Source: Babesia bovis T2Bo
Taxonomy: Eukaryota > Apicomplexa > Aconoidasida > Piroplasmida > Babesiidae
DNA length: 64,000 nt
Reading direction: 5' to 3'
Assembly: GCF_000165395.2 (NCBI RefSeq)
Contig: NC_010575.1
Coordinates: 2,155,001-2,219,000 of the forward strand
Shown: one piece after another, positions 1-10,009 of the stretch
How the letters are laid out: every line of letters starts with the position of its first letter
Position numbering within the stretch: the stretch's first letter is position 1
Made by a program: the position numbers and the translations under genes
The notes under the pieces: model-generated
Told to the model about the DNA's origin: nothing
The model's database searches: none
What the model saw: the letters and a program-made list of their open reading frames with translations, nothing else

Positions 1-3000
1 GTCGTGGTGTACCTGCGAATAAACCTGGATCCACATCGGAACAGGTTCTCGATACTCCATCAGTCCCTGAGGTGACTATTTTATCGGACGTTGATGATGT
101 GACTACTGTTACTGAGAGTGCTCCTACACTAGTGATATCTGAATCTGACGTCACCGTCCAAGACGATGCGATGGTTTCCGAGACTTCAGATGCACTATCA
201 TCGGATATAGAATCTCTATCTGCTGTTGAGCCTAGTGTGCCAGAATCCCATGAAGCACTATCATCGGATATAGAATCTCTATCTGCTGTTGAGCCTGGTG
301 TGCCAGAATCCCATGAAGCACTATCATCGGATATAGAATCTCTATCTGCTGTTGAGCCTAGTGTGCCAGAATCCCATGAAGCACTATCATCGGATATAGA
401 ATCTCTATCTGCTGTTGAGCCTAGTGTGCCAGAATCCCATGAAGCACTATCATCGGATATAGAATCAGGATCAGTGGTTGAGCCTAGTGTGCCAGAATCC
501 CATGAAGCACTATCATCGGATATAGAATCAGGATCAGTGGTTGAGCCTAGTATGCCAGAATCCAATGATCAGGACCCATTGGAGAAACCCCTACCAGTGT
601 GCCCTTTGACTTCATCTGGTGAGAATACTACTGTGGATGCAATGTCCTTGACCTGTGATTTAGATGATAACGCTAACATTGGTTGTATCGCTCCTAACAA
701 CAGTCCACTGGTGCCAACTGACATCACTGAATGTGCTGAATCAACTCCAGTGGAGGTGGATCCACTGGATGCATCGGTATCTGAGGTCCATCCTACAACA
801 GTTGTTGTAGAGGATGAAGGACCTATACTAAATCCGGTTACTGTTTCACCGGACTCTATCCAGTCACCGTCGGATCCCGTAGTTGATTGCCATGATCCCG
901 AATCATTCAGTGACTCGGAAGATCGTTCTGATTACCTAAGTGATGAATATCTTAGTTCCGAGTGCAGTGAGGATGAGATGCGTAACTTTTTTCCTGCGAC
1001 TCGTGTTAGTTTCAAAGAGGTTGCAGGCCGTGTTACTCGTGTGACTCGTGCCGATTTTGCTGACGTTCATCGTAGACGTCACTTGGATTGTTTTGCCCGT
1101 TCCATGAAGCATTGGCAGGAGTTTGGCAATAACGATGCGGAGAATGAGAAGTTTGGCGCTTTGTATTCCGATGTGAAGTTTGATCGTTATTCTGACATTT
1201 ACTTCAACTTGGACACTGAGTCCTCAACACCTATTGATAACTTTATTTACCAATTGTTATCACGAAGTAACTCCATTCGCAACCAAGCTGAATTGAACGC
1301 GGAGATGTCAGTACTACGTCGCGAATTCCGCATAAGTCCATCTAAGCGTGAGATTTTTGAGCGTTTACTACAGTTACAGCGTGACGCTGAGGGTATAACA
1401 TCGGGTAGATCTGTTAAGTACCCTGCTCATATGCAGCACTTGTTACGTCATAAATCAGTGCGCTCGGATTCAGGAGTTGTTGTTATAACTGTTCTTACAG
1501 CTCCTGGTAACTTCAGTTGTGCCTCTGATTGTTACTACTGTCCTAACGAGCCTGGTCAGCCTCGCAGTTACTTATCTACGGAACCCGCAGTGTTACGTGC
1601 TAATCAGAACGACTTTGATGCTGTGCGTCAGTTTTATGACCGCGGCATGACTTTGATGCGTAACGGCCACGTCATTGACAAGATAGAGATCCTGGTTTTG
1701 GGTGGTACTTGGAGTGGTTATCCTCGTGATTATCAGGAGAGTTTCTGCCGTGATTTATATTACGCTGCCAATATATTTCCCGAGGACTACAACACCGCCC
1801 GTGAACGGGAAAGTCTACTTTTTGAGCAGACAGAGAATGTGAATGCCAACTGTCGCATTATTGGCCTAACACTTGAAACTCGTCCTGATCGCATTAATCC
1901 CGCGGAGATACGTTTACTACGTGAATTCGGGTGTACTCGTGTTCAGCTGGGTATCCAACATACTGACAATAAAGTGCTAAAACATGTTAACCGTGGCCAT
2001 GACGTGGAGGCCAGTATCCATGCCATACGTCTTTTGAAAGAGAATTGTTACAAGGTTGATATTCATTTAATGCCAGATTTACCATCAAGTTCACCTGAAT
2101 TGGATATGGTCATGTTCGAGCGCGTTTTAAGTGACGAGTCTTTGCAGGCAGACCAATGGAAGATATATCCGTGTGAGGTGACACCTTTCACGCGAATAGA
2201 GGAGTGGTACAAGAGTGGTGTCCATGTCCCTTATTATGACACTGACCCTAACTTACTAATTGAGCTAATAATGCGTGTCAAGCGTGCTATACATCCCTGG
2301 ATCCGTCTAAATCGTGTGATTCGTGATATTCCAAATCCATCTATTATTGGTGGAACCAATGTCACTAACATGCGTCAGCTTCTACTTAACAAGATGTCAT
2401 GTCGTGGATTAAACTGTCGCTGCATTCGTTGTCGTGAGGTTAAGCATGGTTCCCAAGCTCTTGGTGCTTGTTTAATGGTTCGTCAATATCGTGCTTCTGG
2501 TGGTGATGAATTCTTCTTGAGTTACGAGAGTGCTGACGAACGTCGCATATTTGGTTTCCTTAGATTAAGATTGCGTGATGACAGTGTACATAATCCAGAC
2601 ATATCCCAATTCCAATGTCTTGAGGGATGTGCCTTGATTCGTGAGCTTCATGTCTATGGTGTTGTTGTTGCTCATGGCAAGAATCCTGCTGAATCAACTC
2701 CATATCAGCATCGTGGCATTGGTGCTAGTTTACTTCTGGCTGCTGACATAATAGCTTTAGCACGTGGTTACCGCAAGATTGCTGTGATTGCAGGTATTGG
2801 CACCCGTAGGTACTACATGAAGCATGGTTATTACGTCAAGGACACATTTATGCTAAAGTCACTGGATCCTGAATTAATTCGTCACAGCTTTTCGTTTAAT
2901 CAATCTCGTGAGGGTTACGTTATGCTACCTAGTTCTATAAGGGTAAATCGTGTTGACCTAAAGGAAAGCGCACGTTTATTGAAACAGGATTTACCCGATG

Positions 3001-3278
3001 AGCTTGGGAAAAAAGCTGCCAAAGTGCAATACCCATTAACAGTTGGGGGGCATTACATCATAAACATTCCGCGTTTGTTACGCTGGGTTCGTGCAGAAAA
3101 TCATGAGGACTATACCAAAACCCTGTGGATGACATACGACAGTTGGATGTGTTCTATTAATGACTATTTCAAGGGATTCCTGGAGTACAAGCGGGTAGTA
3201 CTAGAGAATCCGCATCTCGTAGCATCGGTTGTTCTTTTAGGTGTTGCCTGTTTCGGCGCTACATATCGTCGTAGGTAG
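1..3278 (+). CDS. ELP3: Elongator protein 3 (ELP3), radical-SAM/GNAT, tail-anchored; 5' partial
   Basis: ELP3 combines a radical-SAM core with a GNAT acetyltransferase domain and modifies wobble uridine of tRNA. The frame is already open at base 3 with no ATG, so the start lies left of the window. Seen: six 21-residue repeats (192-569), a long acidic low-complexity N-terminus, a Fe-S motif CASDCYYC (1518-1541), the segment EILVLGGTWSGYP, and a GNAT acetyl-CoA loop around QHRGIG (about 2706-2723). The last ~18 hydrophobic residues (about 3212-3265) are followed only by RRR and the stop, which looks like a tail anchor. A tail-anchored mitochondrial outer-membrane ELP3 has been reported in Toxoplasma; location here is inferred. 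The stop is 10 bp from the stop of the convergent next gene. Confidence 0.93.
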   Translation, partial: RGVPANKPGSTSEQVLDTPSVPEVTILSDVDDVTTVTESAPTLVISESDVTVQDDAMVSETSDALSSDIESLSAVEPSVPESHEALSSDIESLSAVEPGVPESHEALSSDIESLSAVEPSVPESHEALSSDIESLSAVEPSVPESHEALSSDIESGSVVEPSVPESHEALSSDIESGSVVEPSMPESNDQDPLEKPLPVCPLTSSGENTTVDAMSLTCDLDDNANIGCIAPNNSPLVPTDITECAESTPVEVDPLDASVSEVHPTTVVVEDEGPILNPVTVSPDSIQSPSDPVVDCHDPESFSDSEDRSDYLSDEYLSSECSEDEMRNFFPATRVSFKEVAGRVTRVTRADFADVHRRRHLDCFARSMKHWQEFGNNDAENEKFGALYSDVKFDRYSDIYFNLDTESSTPIDNFIYQLLSRSNSIRNQAELNAEMSVLRREFRISPSKREIFERLLQLQRDAEGITSGRSVKYPAHMQHLLRHKSVRSDSGVVVITVLTAPGNFSCASDCYYCPNEPGQPRSYLSTEPAVLRANQNDFDAVRQFYDRGMTLMRNGHVIDKIEILVLGGTWSGYPRDYQESFCRDLYYAANIFPEDYNTARERESLLFEQTENVNANCRIIGLTLETRPDRINPAEIRLLREFGCTRVQLGIQHTDNKVLKHVNRGHDVEASIHAIRLLKENCYKVDIHLMPDLPSSSPELDMVMFERVLSDESLQADQWKIYPCEVTPFTRIEEWYKSGVHVPYYDTDPNLLIELIMRVKRAIHPWIRLNRVIRDIPNPSIIGGTNVTNMRQLLLNKMSCRGLNCRCIRCREVKHGSQALGACLMVRQYRASGGDEFFLSYESADERRIFGFLRLRLRDDSVHNPDISQFQCLEGCALIRELHVYGVVVAHGKNPAESTPYQHRGIGASLLLAADIIALARGYRKIAVIAGIGTRRYYMKHGYYVKDTFMLKSLDPELIRHSFSFNQSREGYVMLPSSIRVNRVDLKESARLLKQDLPDELGKKAAKVQYPLTVGGHYIINIPRLLRWVRAENHEDYTKTLWMTYDSWMCSINDYFKGFLEYKRVVLENPHLVASVVLLGVACFGATYRRR
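192..569 (+). repeat. 6 x 63-bp in-frame tandem repeat in ELP3
   Basis: Six head-to-tail copies of a 63-bp unit encode ALSSDIESLSAVEPSVPESHE-like 21-residue repeats. Copies 1-4 are nearly identical. Copies 5 and 6 share a variant (ESGSVVEP), showing a second round of duplication. The unit is acidic and Ser/Pro-rich, probably unstructured. The near-identity suggests recent expansion and likely length variation between isolates. Confidence 0.95.
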
Positions 3279-3288
3279 GACAAATAAT

Positions 3289-4073
3289 CTATTTAATTGT
3301 ACGTTCCAAGCGTTCTAGTTGGTATTCTATGTGTTTTTGTAGTGCGTCAATTTCACCTTTACATTGTTTACTCATCTGCAGTCTAGCTTCCATGTCATTG
3401 GTGATCTCTGGGTATAATGAGTTAAGTCCATGCTACTTACCTATACGTTTTCTACTTTGCCTGAACACTGGTCTATAAGTGTATCCCCCAATGGCACATC
3501 CCTGTTATGTATTAACCACTGTGATATAACATACCACCAGGAATATTGGATGTAATGACAGTGCCAAAGACCCGAAAACGCACATGAACGCTACTCCTAC
3601 CACCCCGAATTTAATATTTGCATCATTTGTTATTCTTGTTTGTGCTGCCTGAATATATGTTATAGTTTTGAAAGTTGCTGGCTATATAGTGCCCATCTAT
3701 ACTACTAAGACACTAGCACTCACCTCGTTGTAATCATCCCTGTTTTTGAGATATTTCGTAACTGCTTCATGGTATTTCTGGGTAGTATCATCGAGTTCAC
3801 GTGCTATATTCTTGATTTGATCGTCCGTTGCGCTTTTAGTTATACTTTCAGTGTGCTATATAAGGTACATCCAGGTTGTTACTAAAGACTTCCTACCTCT
3901 TTTAGCATCTGAGCGTAGACATGGGAGTATTGTTGCGATGTGTGTGCTAATATCTGCCTTGTTTTGTTAATTTCATGTTTCAAGGCTGTATTACTATCGG
4001 ATATATACCTAACAGTCACTGTGTTACATTTTGTGGCAACAGTTCTATATTTTTGTACTATGTTCATATACAT
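3289..4073 (-). CDS. Coiled-coil membrane protein, unknown function
   Basis: Five exons (4073-3897, 3855-3724, 3648-3535, 3501-3441, 3407-3289) give 200 residues with every intron phase matching. I do not recognise the family. The N-terminal two thirds are polar and helical, with heptad-like spacing. Exon 3 holds a hydrophobic segment (FGVVGVAFMCVFGSLALS), exon 4 a short Gly-rich stretch, and exon 5 a C-terminal charged helix ending in LERTIK. The ATG at 4073 (a second is at 4067) lies only 4 bp past the XPB stop on the same strand, and the gene's own stop is 10 bp from the ELP3 stop. SNARE-like or mitochondrial coiled-coil scaffolds are possible, but no signature decides. Confidence 0.7.
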
Positions 4074-4077
4074 ATTA

Positions 4078-6516
4078 TTATGTCTTATTTGAGAAGAACT
4101 TCCTGAACATTGGGTGTTGGCTTGCCTTCTTTCTTAATGGCTTTTTCCTTAGTTTCAAGGTGTGTGATTTCTTCTTGGTTTGTTTATTTTGCGTTGACCC
4201 TGTAAGTGCGGCTAGTGAAGTCCTGTTCTGTATATTGTTTATGTTAATATTTTCCAGTTGCGGGTTAAGCTTTGGATCTGGTATATGTTCATCTTCTTCT
4301 TCGTCCACATCAGTGGTTTGTACATTGATTTCCCTGAGTAACTCTTCTCTCACTTCTGGCTTAGCGTATATTAGGTTACTTTCGTCTTTTACTATTTCCG
4401 ATGAGCTTGTTACGTTATATGCGTATCCCTGTACATTGTGAGTATGTTATTGCCTTCGGGGTGCCAGTAGCGAACATGAGACATACCTGATCGATGATAA
4501 ACTGTTGTCTTTTATCAGCGAATACCATTTCCTGTGTGTCTTTACTCACTAGGCTGTAGAAGAACGCATTGAATCCATTTTCATCAGTTTTACTTTTTGG
4601 TCTTAATATACGTCCTAGCCGTTGTGCTTCTTGTCTTCTTGATGCAAAGTTGAACGATATTTGTATTACTACGTTGGCACACGGTATATCCAGTGCGTTA
4701 TCACCAACTTTCGAGAGTATGATCGAGTTAAACGTATTTTCATTTTTGAACTTGTTCAATATGATGATGCGTTCCGCTGAGGAGACCTTACCGCAGATGA
4801 AGGGTCTACATAGTTTTTTGGCTACGTTATGCAGTGCGAACAGGTTATCCGAGAAGACAATAACCTTATCACCCCGTGCTTCATGAAACTTCAGTAGGTA
4901 CTCGCAGGTTGCCAGTTTAACTGGGTTACATGACCACAACCTTCTTTTTTTAGCGCAGTCGCTGCGGAGATACTCTCTATAAAAGGGTGCTGTCATAGGG
5001 CACCATATTTCCTTACATATTACTTTTGCTAGGAATCCCTTTTCCTGCAGTTCTAGCCAGTTGGCTTCATACAGCTTTGGTCCGATTAGCCATTGCAGGT
5101 CCTTGATGAGATCATCTTCCCTGACTAGTGTGGCCGTAAGTCCCAATTTACAGTGTGACCTTACAATATCATTGATTCTTCTGAAGGCTGGTGCCGGCAC
5201 AAATTGCACTTCATCGAATATCAGCAGTCCCCAATCTCTTTGTTTTATTTGGTTCAATATATTCTCTGTTGATTCCTTATGTTTCCTTGTGAATGCCATC
5301 ATGGTATAGGTTGATATCACTACACCAGCGCCCTTTTCATCCCAAAGGTCACTTTTATGATCCGATGTGAGAGTCACCACTCGTTCAGCTGATATATTGG
5401 TAAACTCCTGGAACTGCTTCACCCATTGCTCTACTGCCACTGCTGATGTAGTCAGTACGAATATGGGCTTCCTGACGGTACATGCCGCCACAATACCAGT
5501 AAGTGTCTTCCCAGCTCCACATGGCAACACTATGATACCAGACCTTGCTCTGCCATTGCTAAACATACGCCTAAGCGCTCTTTCTTGGTAGTATCTAATC
5601 TTAATATTAGTCCTGATGCAGCAATCTAAAGTCGGTGTCTTCTTATCCTTTCTAAAATCATATTCCATAACTAATGGTCTTTTCATTGACTGTAAGGCTT
5701 CACGTTTCAGCTCTTCTATTTTCTCTTGGTATACCTCGAAGGAGTACACTTCACTTGTAGCACGTGACTCCTCAGACACTGTCCCCAATCCCTCCACTGC
5801 CACCGGCATTTTCGACTCCCTTACCGGTTTTGCGCTATCACTGTTTTCTGTTGAGTTGAACATGATAGACGCGACATCAGCTGTGAGTACTGATGAGGTG
5901 ATATATTCCTGGTCTGACTCCTTTTGTGTCCATGTATTTGGTACTATTCTAGCACTCCTGATGACCGGGTTGGTCAACAGGTGGTCCAATTCCTTTTTAT
6001 CATGTGACTCTATCCAGTACCTGTTATCCCTGAGTACTAATTTGATCTTCCCAAATGCCTGTAGACATATTCTCTGTGCACAAACAACCTACTGAGGCAG
6101 TGGTTACAATGGAATCCTTGACCTTCTTTGGTATTTCGTTCTTGGAGAATTTATTCAGGTTTGTGAGTAACTCCTCTACTGTGAGTCCTACTGATACTGC
6201 AGTATACAATGAGAATACCGTTATCTGCGAGGGATGGCTACAAGACGTCACAACCTACTTGATATTCATGCAGGTACTCAGGCCTGCAAATGGGTTCTGC
6301 GATAGTGGTTAGAAAGTCCTGTGCCTGCCTGCTGGCTTTTGCTGATATATCCAGGTACAAGTACCCATCAGGGCACACCCACATGGGTCTGTTTTCATGG
6401 TCCTTTTTAAGTTTTATATCTGTATAGTCCCTAAAGTTACGTATCCACTGTTCACTTCCATCTACTGTAAAAGGGAGCGATCCCCAATTTTGAACTGCGG
6501 AAGCTTTATCTTTCAT
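4078..6516 (-). CDS. XPB: TFIIH helicase XPB/Ssl2 (ERCC3)
   Basis: XPB is the 3'-5' translocase of TFIIH, needed for promoter opening and nucleotide-excision repair in the nucleus. Exons 6516-6259, 6224-6093, 6058-4487 and 4428-4078 give 770 residues, close to the usual ~780. Seen: N-terminal domain with RPMWVCPDGYLYLD and YTAVSVGL, Walker A LPCGAGKTLTG, motif II FDEVQFVPA, the XPB-specific RED motif TATLVREDD, motif VI QRLGRILRPK, then IIDQGYAYNV across the last splice and the C-terminal HPMFRKFF. Motif II reads DEVQ where other XPBs read DEVH. The gene starts 33 bp after the dynamin stop on the same strand. Confidence 0.95.
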
Positions 6517-6549
6517 GGTTATAAAGTGCGATATATTATATGTGTAAGT

Positions 6550-8713
6550 CTATAGTTTATATTCAGCGAGTTCATTGAGTTCCACTACGCATTGTTGTAG
6601 TGACCTGTGTATTATGTTATTTACTATCACGACTTACCTGATGCTATCTACGCACATTTCTCTACGTTCTATTATATGCTTCGATTCTGCAGTTAGTTCC
6701 TCGTATAACTCCTTTTTATATAACTGTGATATAAGTTCCTGGTGGACAGACTCCGTTGTCTTATTTACCATGAAGTGCATAATACACTTTGGTACGGCGT
6801 CTGTTATATTCTTTCTGTGTAACATATAGCACTATTCATACTTATTACCTGACTATTGAGAAGTAGCTTTCAATCAATGTCTTGATAAGCTGTGCTTCTA
6901 TAACTTCACGTTCACTGGGCTCGTTTCCTAAAATAACTACTCGTGGTATGTTTGGGAGCCACAACGCTGGTTTCTCCAATAGTGGTTCGTGTTCTTCCTT
7001 TGGGTAGGGGTCAAATGACTCCTGTTTTTTATGTATATCCAGGCTGCGATGGAATCCAAAGGGACACCTTAAAACCTACGTATCTGATTGAAGTGATTCT
7101 GCGTATGTCGAATTAGTTTCAGGGCCCCTGGGCAACTGTCGGTATACATGTTGCTTATGCATTGGTGTATGTTCTCGTGGTCTCTGTTGGTACTGTTCTG
7201 CCATGGCGTTATTCTTTAGGAAATCTGGGTGGTTGGTATTGATGTACGCAAGTTCAATTTTAATCATGTTACGGATCATATCCTTGGTTGGCCCTAGGCA
7301 CTGCTTGATTAGGTTGCGTACTACCTGTAGCATTTTGGCGCGCATGTTGGTGTACCTGTTTAATTCCTCAACTTGGCATGTTTCCAGTATATTCAATAGT
7401 TCTTCATAAACCTGATCCACGCACTGTAGTGATGGTGGTTCCAGTAGTTGTATTTGTTTCTTCACTAGGTTAGCAAAAGCCAGTTCTGGGACAAATAACG
7501 CACTTGTAGGCCCCGTGGAGTTGCGTATAGCTGTGCGTACCTCTATATCCGAAAGTCCCGCCAGGGGGTTAAATGCCTTTAGGGTCTTTAGGTAGCTATC
7601 GTTAAAGATGTAGTATATCCTAGCACCGCCGCTCAGCTGTGCTGGGTTTTGCGTTGAGGTACTCCTGCCACTGATGATATCCGTGAACTTTTGTGAGAAG
7701 GTGCTGAAAAAATGTAGCAAGCATGCACTAGGTGAATCCGCCAGGTTACTTGGACCGTACGATGCCAGTTCAATTTGCTTCTCATTGAGCATGTTTATTA
7801 ATTTATCCTTTACATAGGGTAATATATCCTTGATATGTCCTGTTAAAATTTCGTTAAGCATTGCTGATAAATGTCTGGTTCCACACCTATTTGCGATTTG
7901 AGAAAATATGTGGTGTGTTTGGAAGAATCGTTCTTCTTCCTGTGCGCTGTGGTTAGTGTCGGCCACTGCAGTAGACCGATCTCGGCATACAACTCCGACA
8001 TATCCTCGTCGTAGCTTGTATACCTTGCCCTGCAGCACATCCAGTGTGGCATTGGCATCCTCCACAATATCACATTTCGTAATAACCCCGATGGTTCGTA
8101 GCCCCTGGGGGTCAACCTCTCGGGCCATCTGCAGGCTGTCTGAGGTGGCAATGTCCGTATTAGCTGACGTCAGTGCCAGTATTATACATGATGGTTGTGC
8201 GATATACTCCATGATCATGCGTCGAATTTGGAATTCAATATCGTGCGTTTGATCGTTGACTGGTACCTTGGTAATTCCTGGCAAATCAATCAGAGTGAGG
8301 TCAACGACCTTTGGCGATACGATTTTAAGGAATATTGGCACTGGTGACACATTTTTAGTATTTCCTAGTAATCGTTCAGTTTCAGATCTTATTTCAGCCT
8401 TGATCTTGTTAAAGTCGCTATAAATAACGCCCTTCTTATGTGCAAATTCTCCATATTCTATAGCACTGGGATCATAGCGTAGCTGGGAACTATAAATCGT
8501 ACTCATACTGCCTACCTGTAGTATCAAAGGCCTCTGTGTAACTATCCCGGTACCTTTTGGCAGGAATGGTCGTCCTACTATCGCTTCCAGTACTGATGAC
8601 TTGCCTACTGACTGAGCTCCTACCACGGCGATGGCAGGCAGCTCGGGGCTGCATTCGCCAGCTTGCGCTAGTATGGCGTGCAGTTTACTAACTATTGGTA
8701 TTAGTTGCTCCAT
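6550..8713 (-). CDS. Dynamin-related GTPase
   Basis: Large membrane-fission GTPase. Exons 8713-7080, 7043-6849, 6814-6638 and 6604-6550 give 686 residues with matching phases. Seen: P-loop GAQSVGKSSVLEA, switch II DLPGITKVPV, G4 TKCD, a dynamin middle domain, and the GTPase-effector domain (VPKCIMHFMVNKTTESVHQE to the end) formed by the last exons. There is no PH or proline-rich domain, as in the apicomplexan dynamins. Apicomplexa have separate paralogues for plastid division, mitochondria and secretory organelles; I cannot say from sequence which one this is. The plastid-type ubiquitin-like gene lies just upstream on the same strand. Confidence 0.95.
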
Positions 8714-8849
8714 GTAGATAATATGTTATGGAACGTTTCGGTGAGCTTATGTACCCACACACTACTTTGGATACACATCCCACTTTTAGGACGCGCCACG
8801 CTATATTTAGCTTTGGTTTATATACTTTTAGATATGTGTATATGTTTTA

Positions 8850-9576
8850 CTATCCTCCGCGCAATCTCAGTACCATGTGTATAACTGCGTTGTTCTGTGC
8901 AGGATGTCCCTGGTGTGTATGTGTGTTACCTGTATATTGTATTCTGCCAGTGTCTTGTGGTCCTGTAGCATCTTACCCTGGTATATTATCCTTTGCTGGT
9001 CTACTGGTAGTTTTTGCTTTTTACTTAACTTCTTCTTGAACTCCAATACTGTGTCGTTAGGGTCTACCTCTACTTCTATTTTTTGGCCTGTGTATTGTCT
9101 GGATTGTATCCTAGAACTTACCTAGCATCGTCTGTACTTGTACTGTCATACCACCCCTAAGGGGCACTAACATGTCCACAGTGGGCTGTATATATGACTG
9201 GAATCTGTTATTATAGCATACCTCAACCAGTTGATCACAGTGATCCAGCCTTTCTCCGCGTGAGTATAGTCCCACCGGGACTCCATATTGCCGTTCTAGC
9301 TTTTTAGCAAGGTCACCTGCTGTCTTGATTCCATTTTTCGGTACATAAGCACTGCCTATAAGCCATGAATGGGTCTATGTAATGTTTGGGTTATACAGAG
9401 GAGTATATTGATCAGAAGGAGTAACATAGAATCCAGGTCATATATGATATAGACACCGTCGGCATTTCCACGTGATTTAACCTACCATTCAGTGTTCTGA
9501 CATGGATGTGCTTATCGTTGTTTTTGGCACCAGTTGTTATCTGGGCTACCAGGAGTAGTATTAGGACCGGAGTCAT
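8850..9576 (-). CDS. Signal-peptide ubiquitin-like protein, plastid (PUBL-type), two ubiquitin-like units
   Basis: Found only by splicing: exons 9576-9486, 9355-9222, 9185-9122, 9087-8930 and 8894-8850, all phases matching, 163 residues. It opens with a signal-peptide-like MTPVLILLLVAQITTG. A first, divergent ubiquitin-like unit follows and ends LVPLRGG. A second unit is exactly 76 residues, ends HMVLRLRGG and then stops, so the mature GG is exposed without a tail. By ubiquitin numbering K48, K27, K29 and K33 are kept, while K63, K11 and K6 are not. Apicomplexan plastid ubiquitin-like protein (PUBL) serves protein import into the apicoplast through an ERAD-like system; assignment here rests on the signal peptide and is inferred. 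The first unit may be a transit/propeptide. It could also be an ER-routed ubiquitin variant. Confidence 0.82.
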
Positions 9577-10009
9577 TTACTATAAAAACACCCAGCCTTC
9601 TATGAATGTGTTGTGACAATCGACTGGAAGGCTATGTGATATACACTGTGTATATATAAAACATGAGGTGAGTTATAGTGTGCTAGAAAGAGGTTATGTT
9701 TGAGTTATTAGACTCGAAGTGAGTATCATGATTAATCCAACGTTATACTGGGGAGTGTGTAAGGGCTTCCCAGAGTCTAGTCGATAGACCTACATGATAT
9801 ATATTATGAAGACACCATTCTGGTGTGTACGTTCTGGTTTATAGCAAAGAATCTGATGAAATTCAATACATTAATCACCTTTTTTCTATGCTCCACAAAA
9901 TATTACGCGTCCTTCTAGTTACTAATTCACTAGTGGGGTGCAGACAACGTTCAGTGGGAGTGACCTATTGACTTGTGTGATCACTTTATCCGCCATCTAC
10001 ATATTTACC
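9577..10009. promoter_or_regulatory. Divergent intergenic region, ubiquitin-like gene / ADP-ATP carrier
   Basis: 433 bp between two divergent starts, so it should hold both promoters and 5' untranslated regions. It is AT-rich with several TATAT runs (about 9641-9662 and 9794-9806). I see no coding exon, RNA gene or convincing shared motif. A longer frame enters the carrier from 9938 but begins with CAG/GTG-type codons, not an ATG. Confidence 0.5.

Noticed and set aside
8728..9125. Plus-strand Cys/Leu-rich open frames between dynamin and the carrier
   Set aside because: They are antisense to the spliced ubiquitin-like gene, whose 76-residue product is unmistakable.
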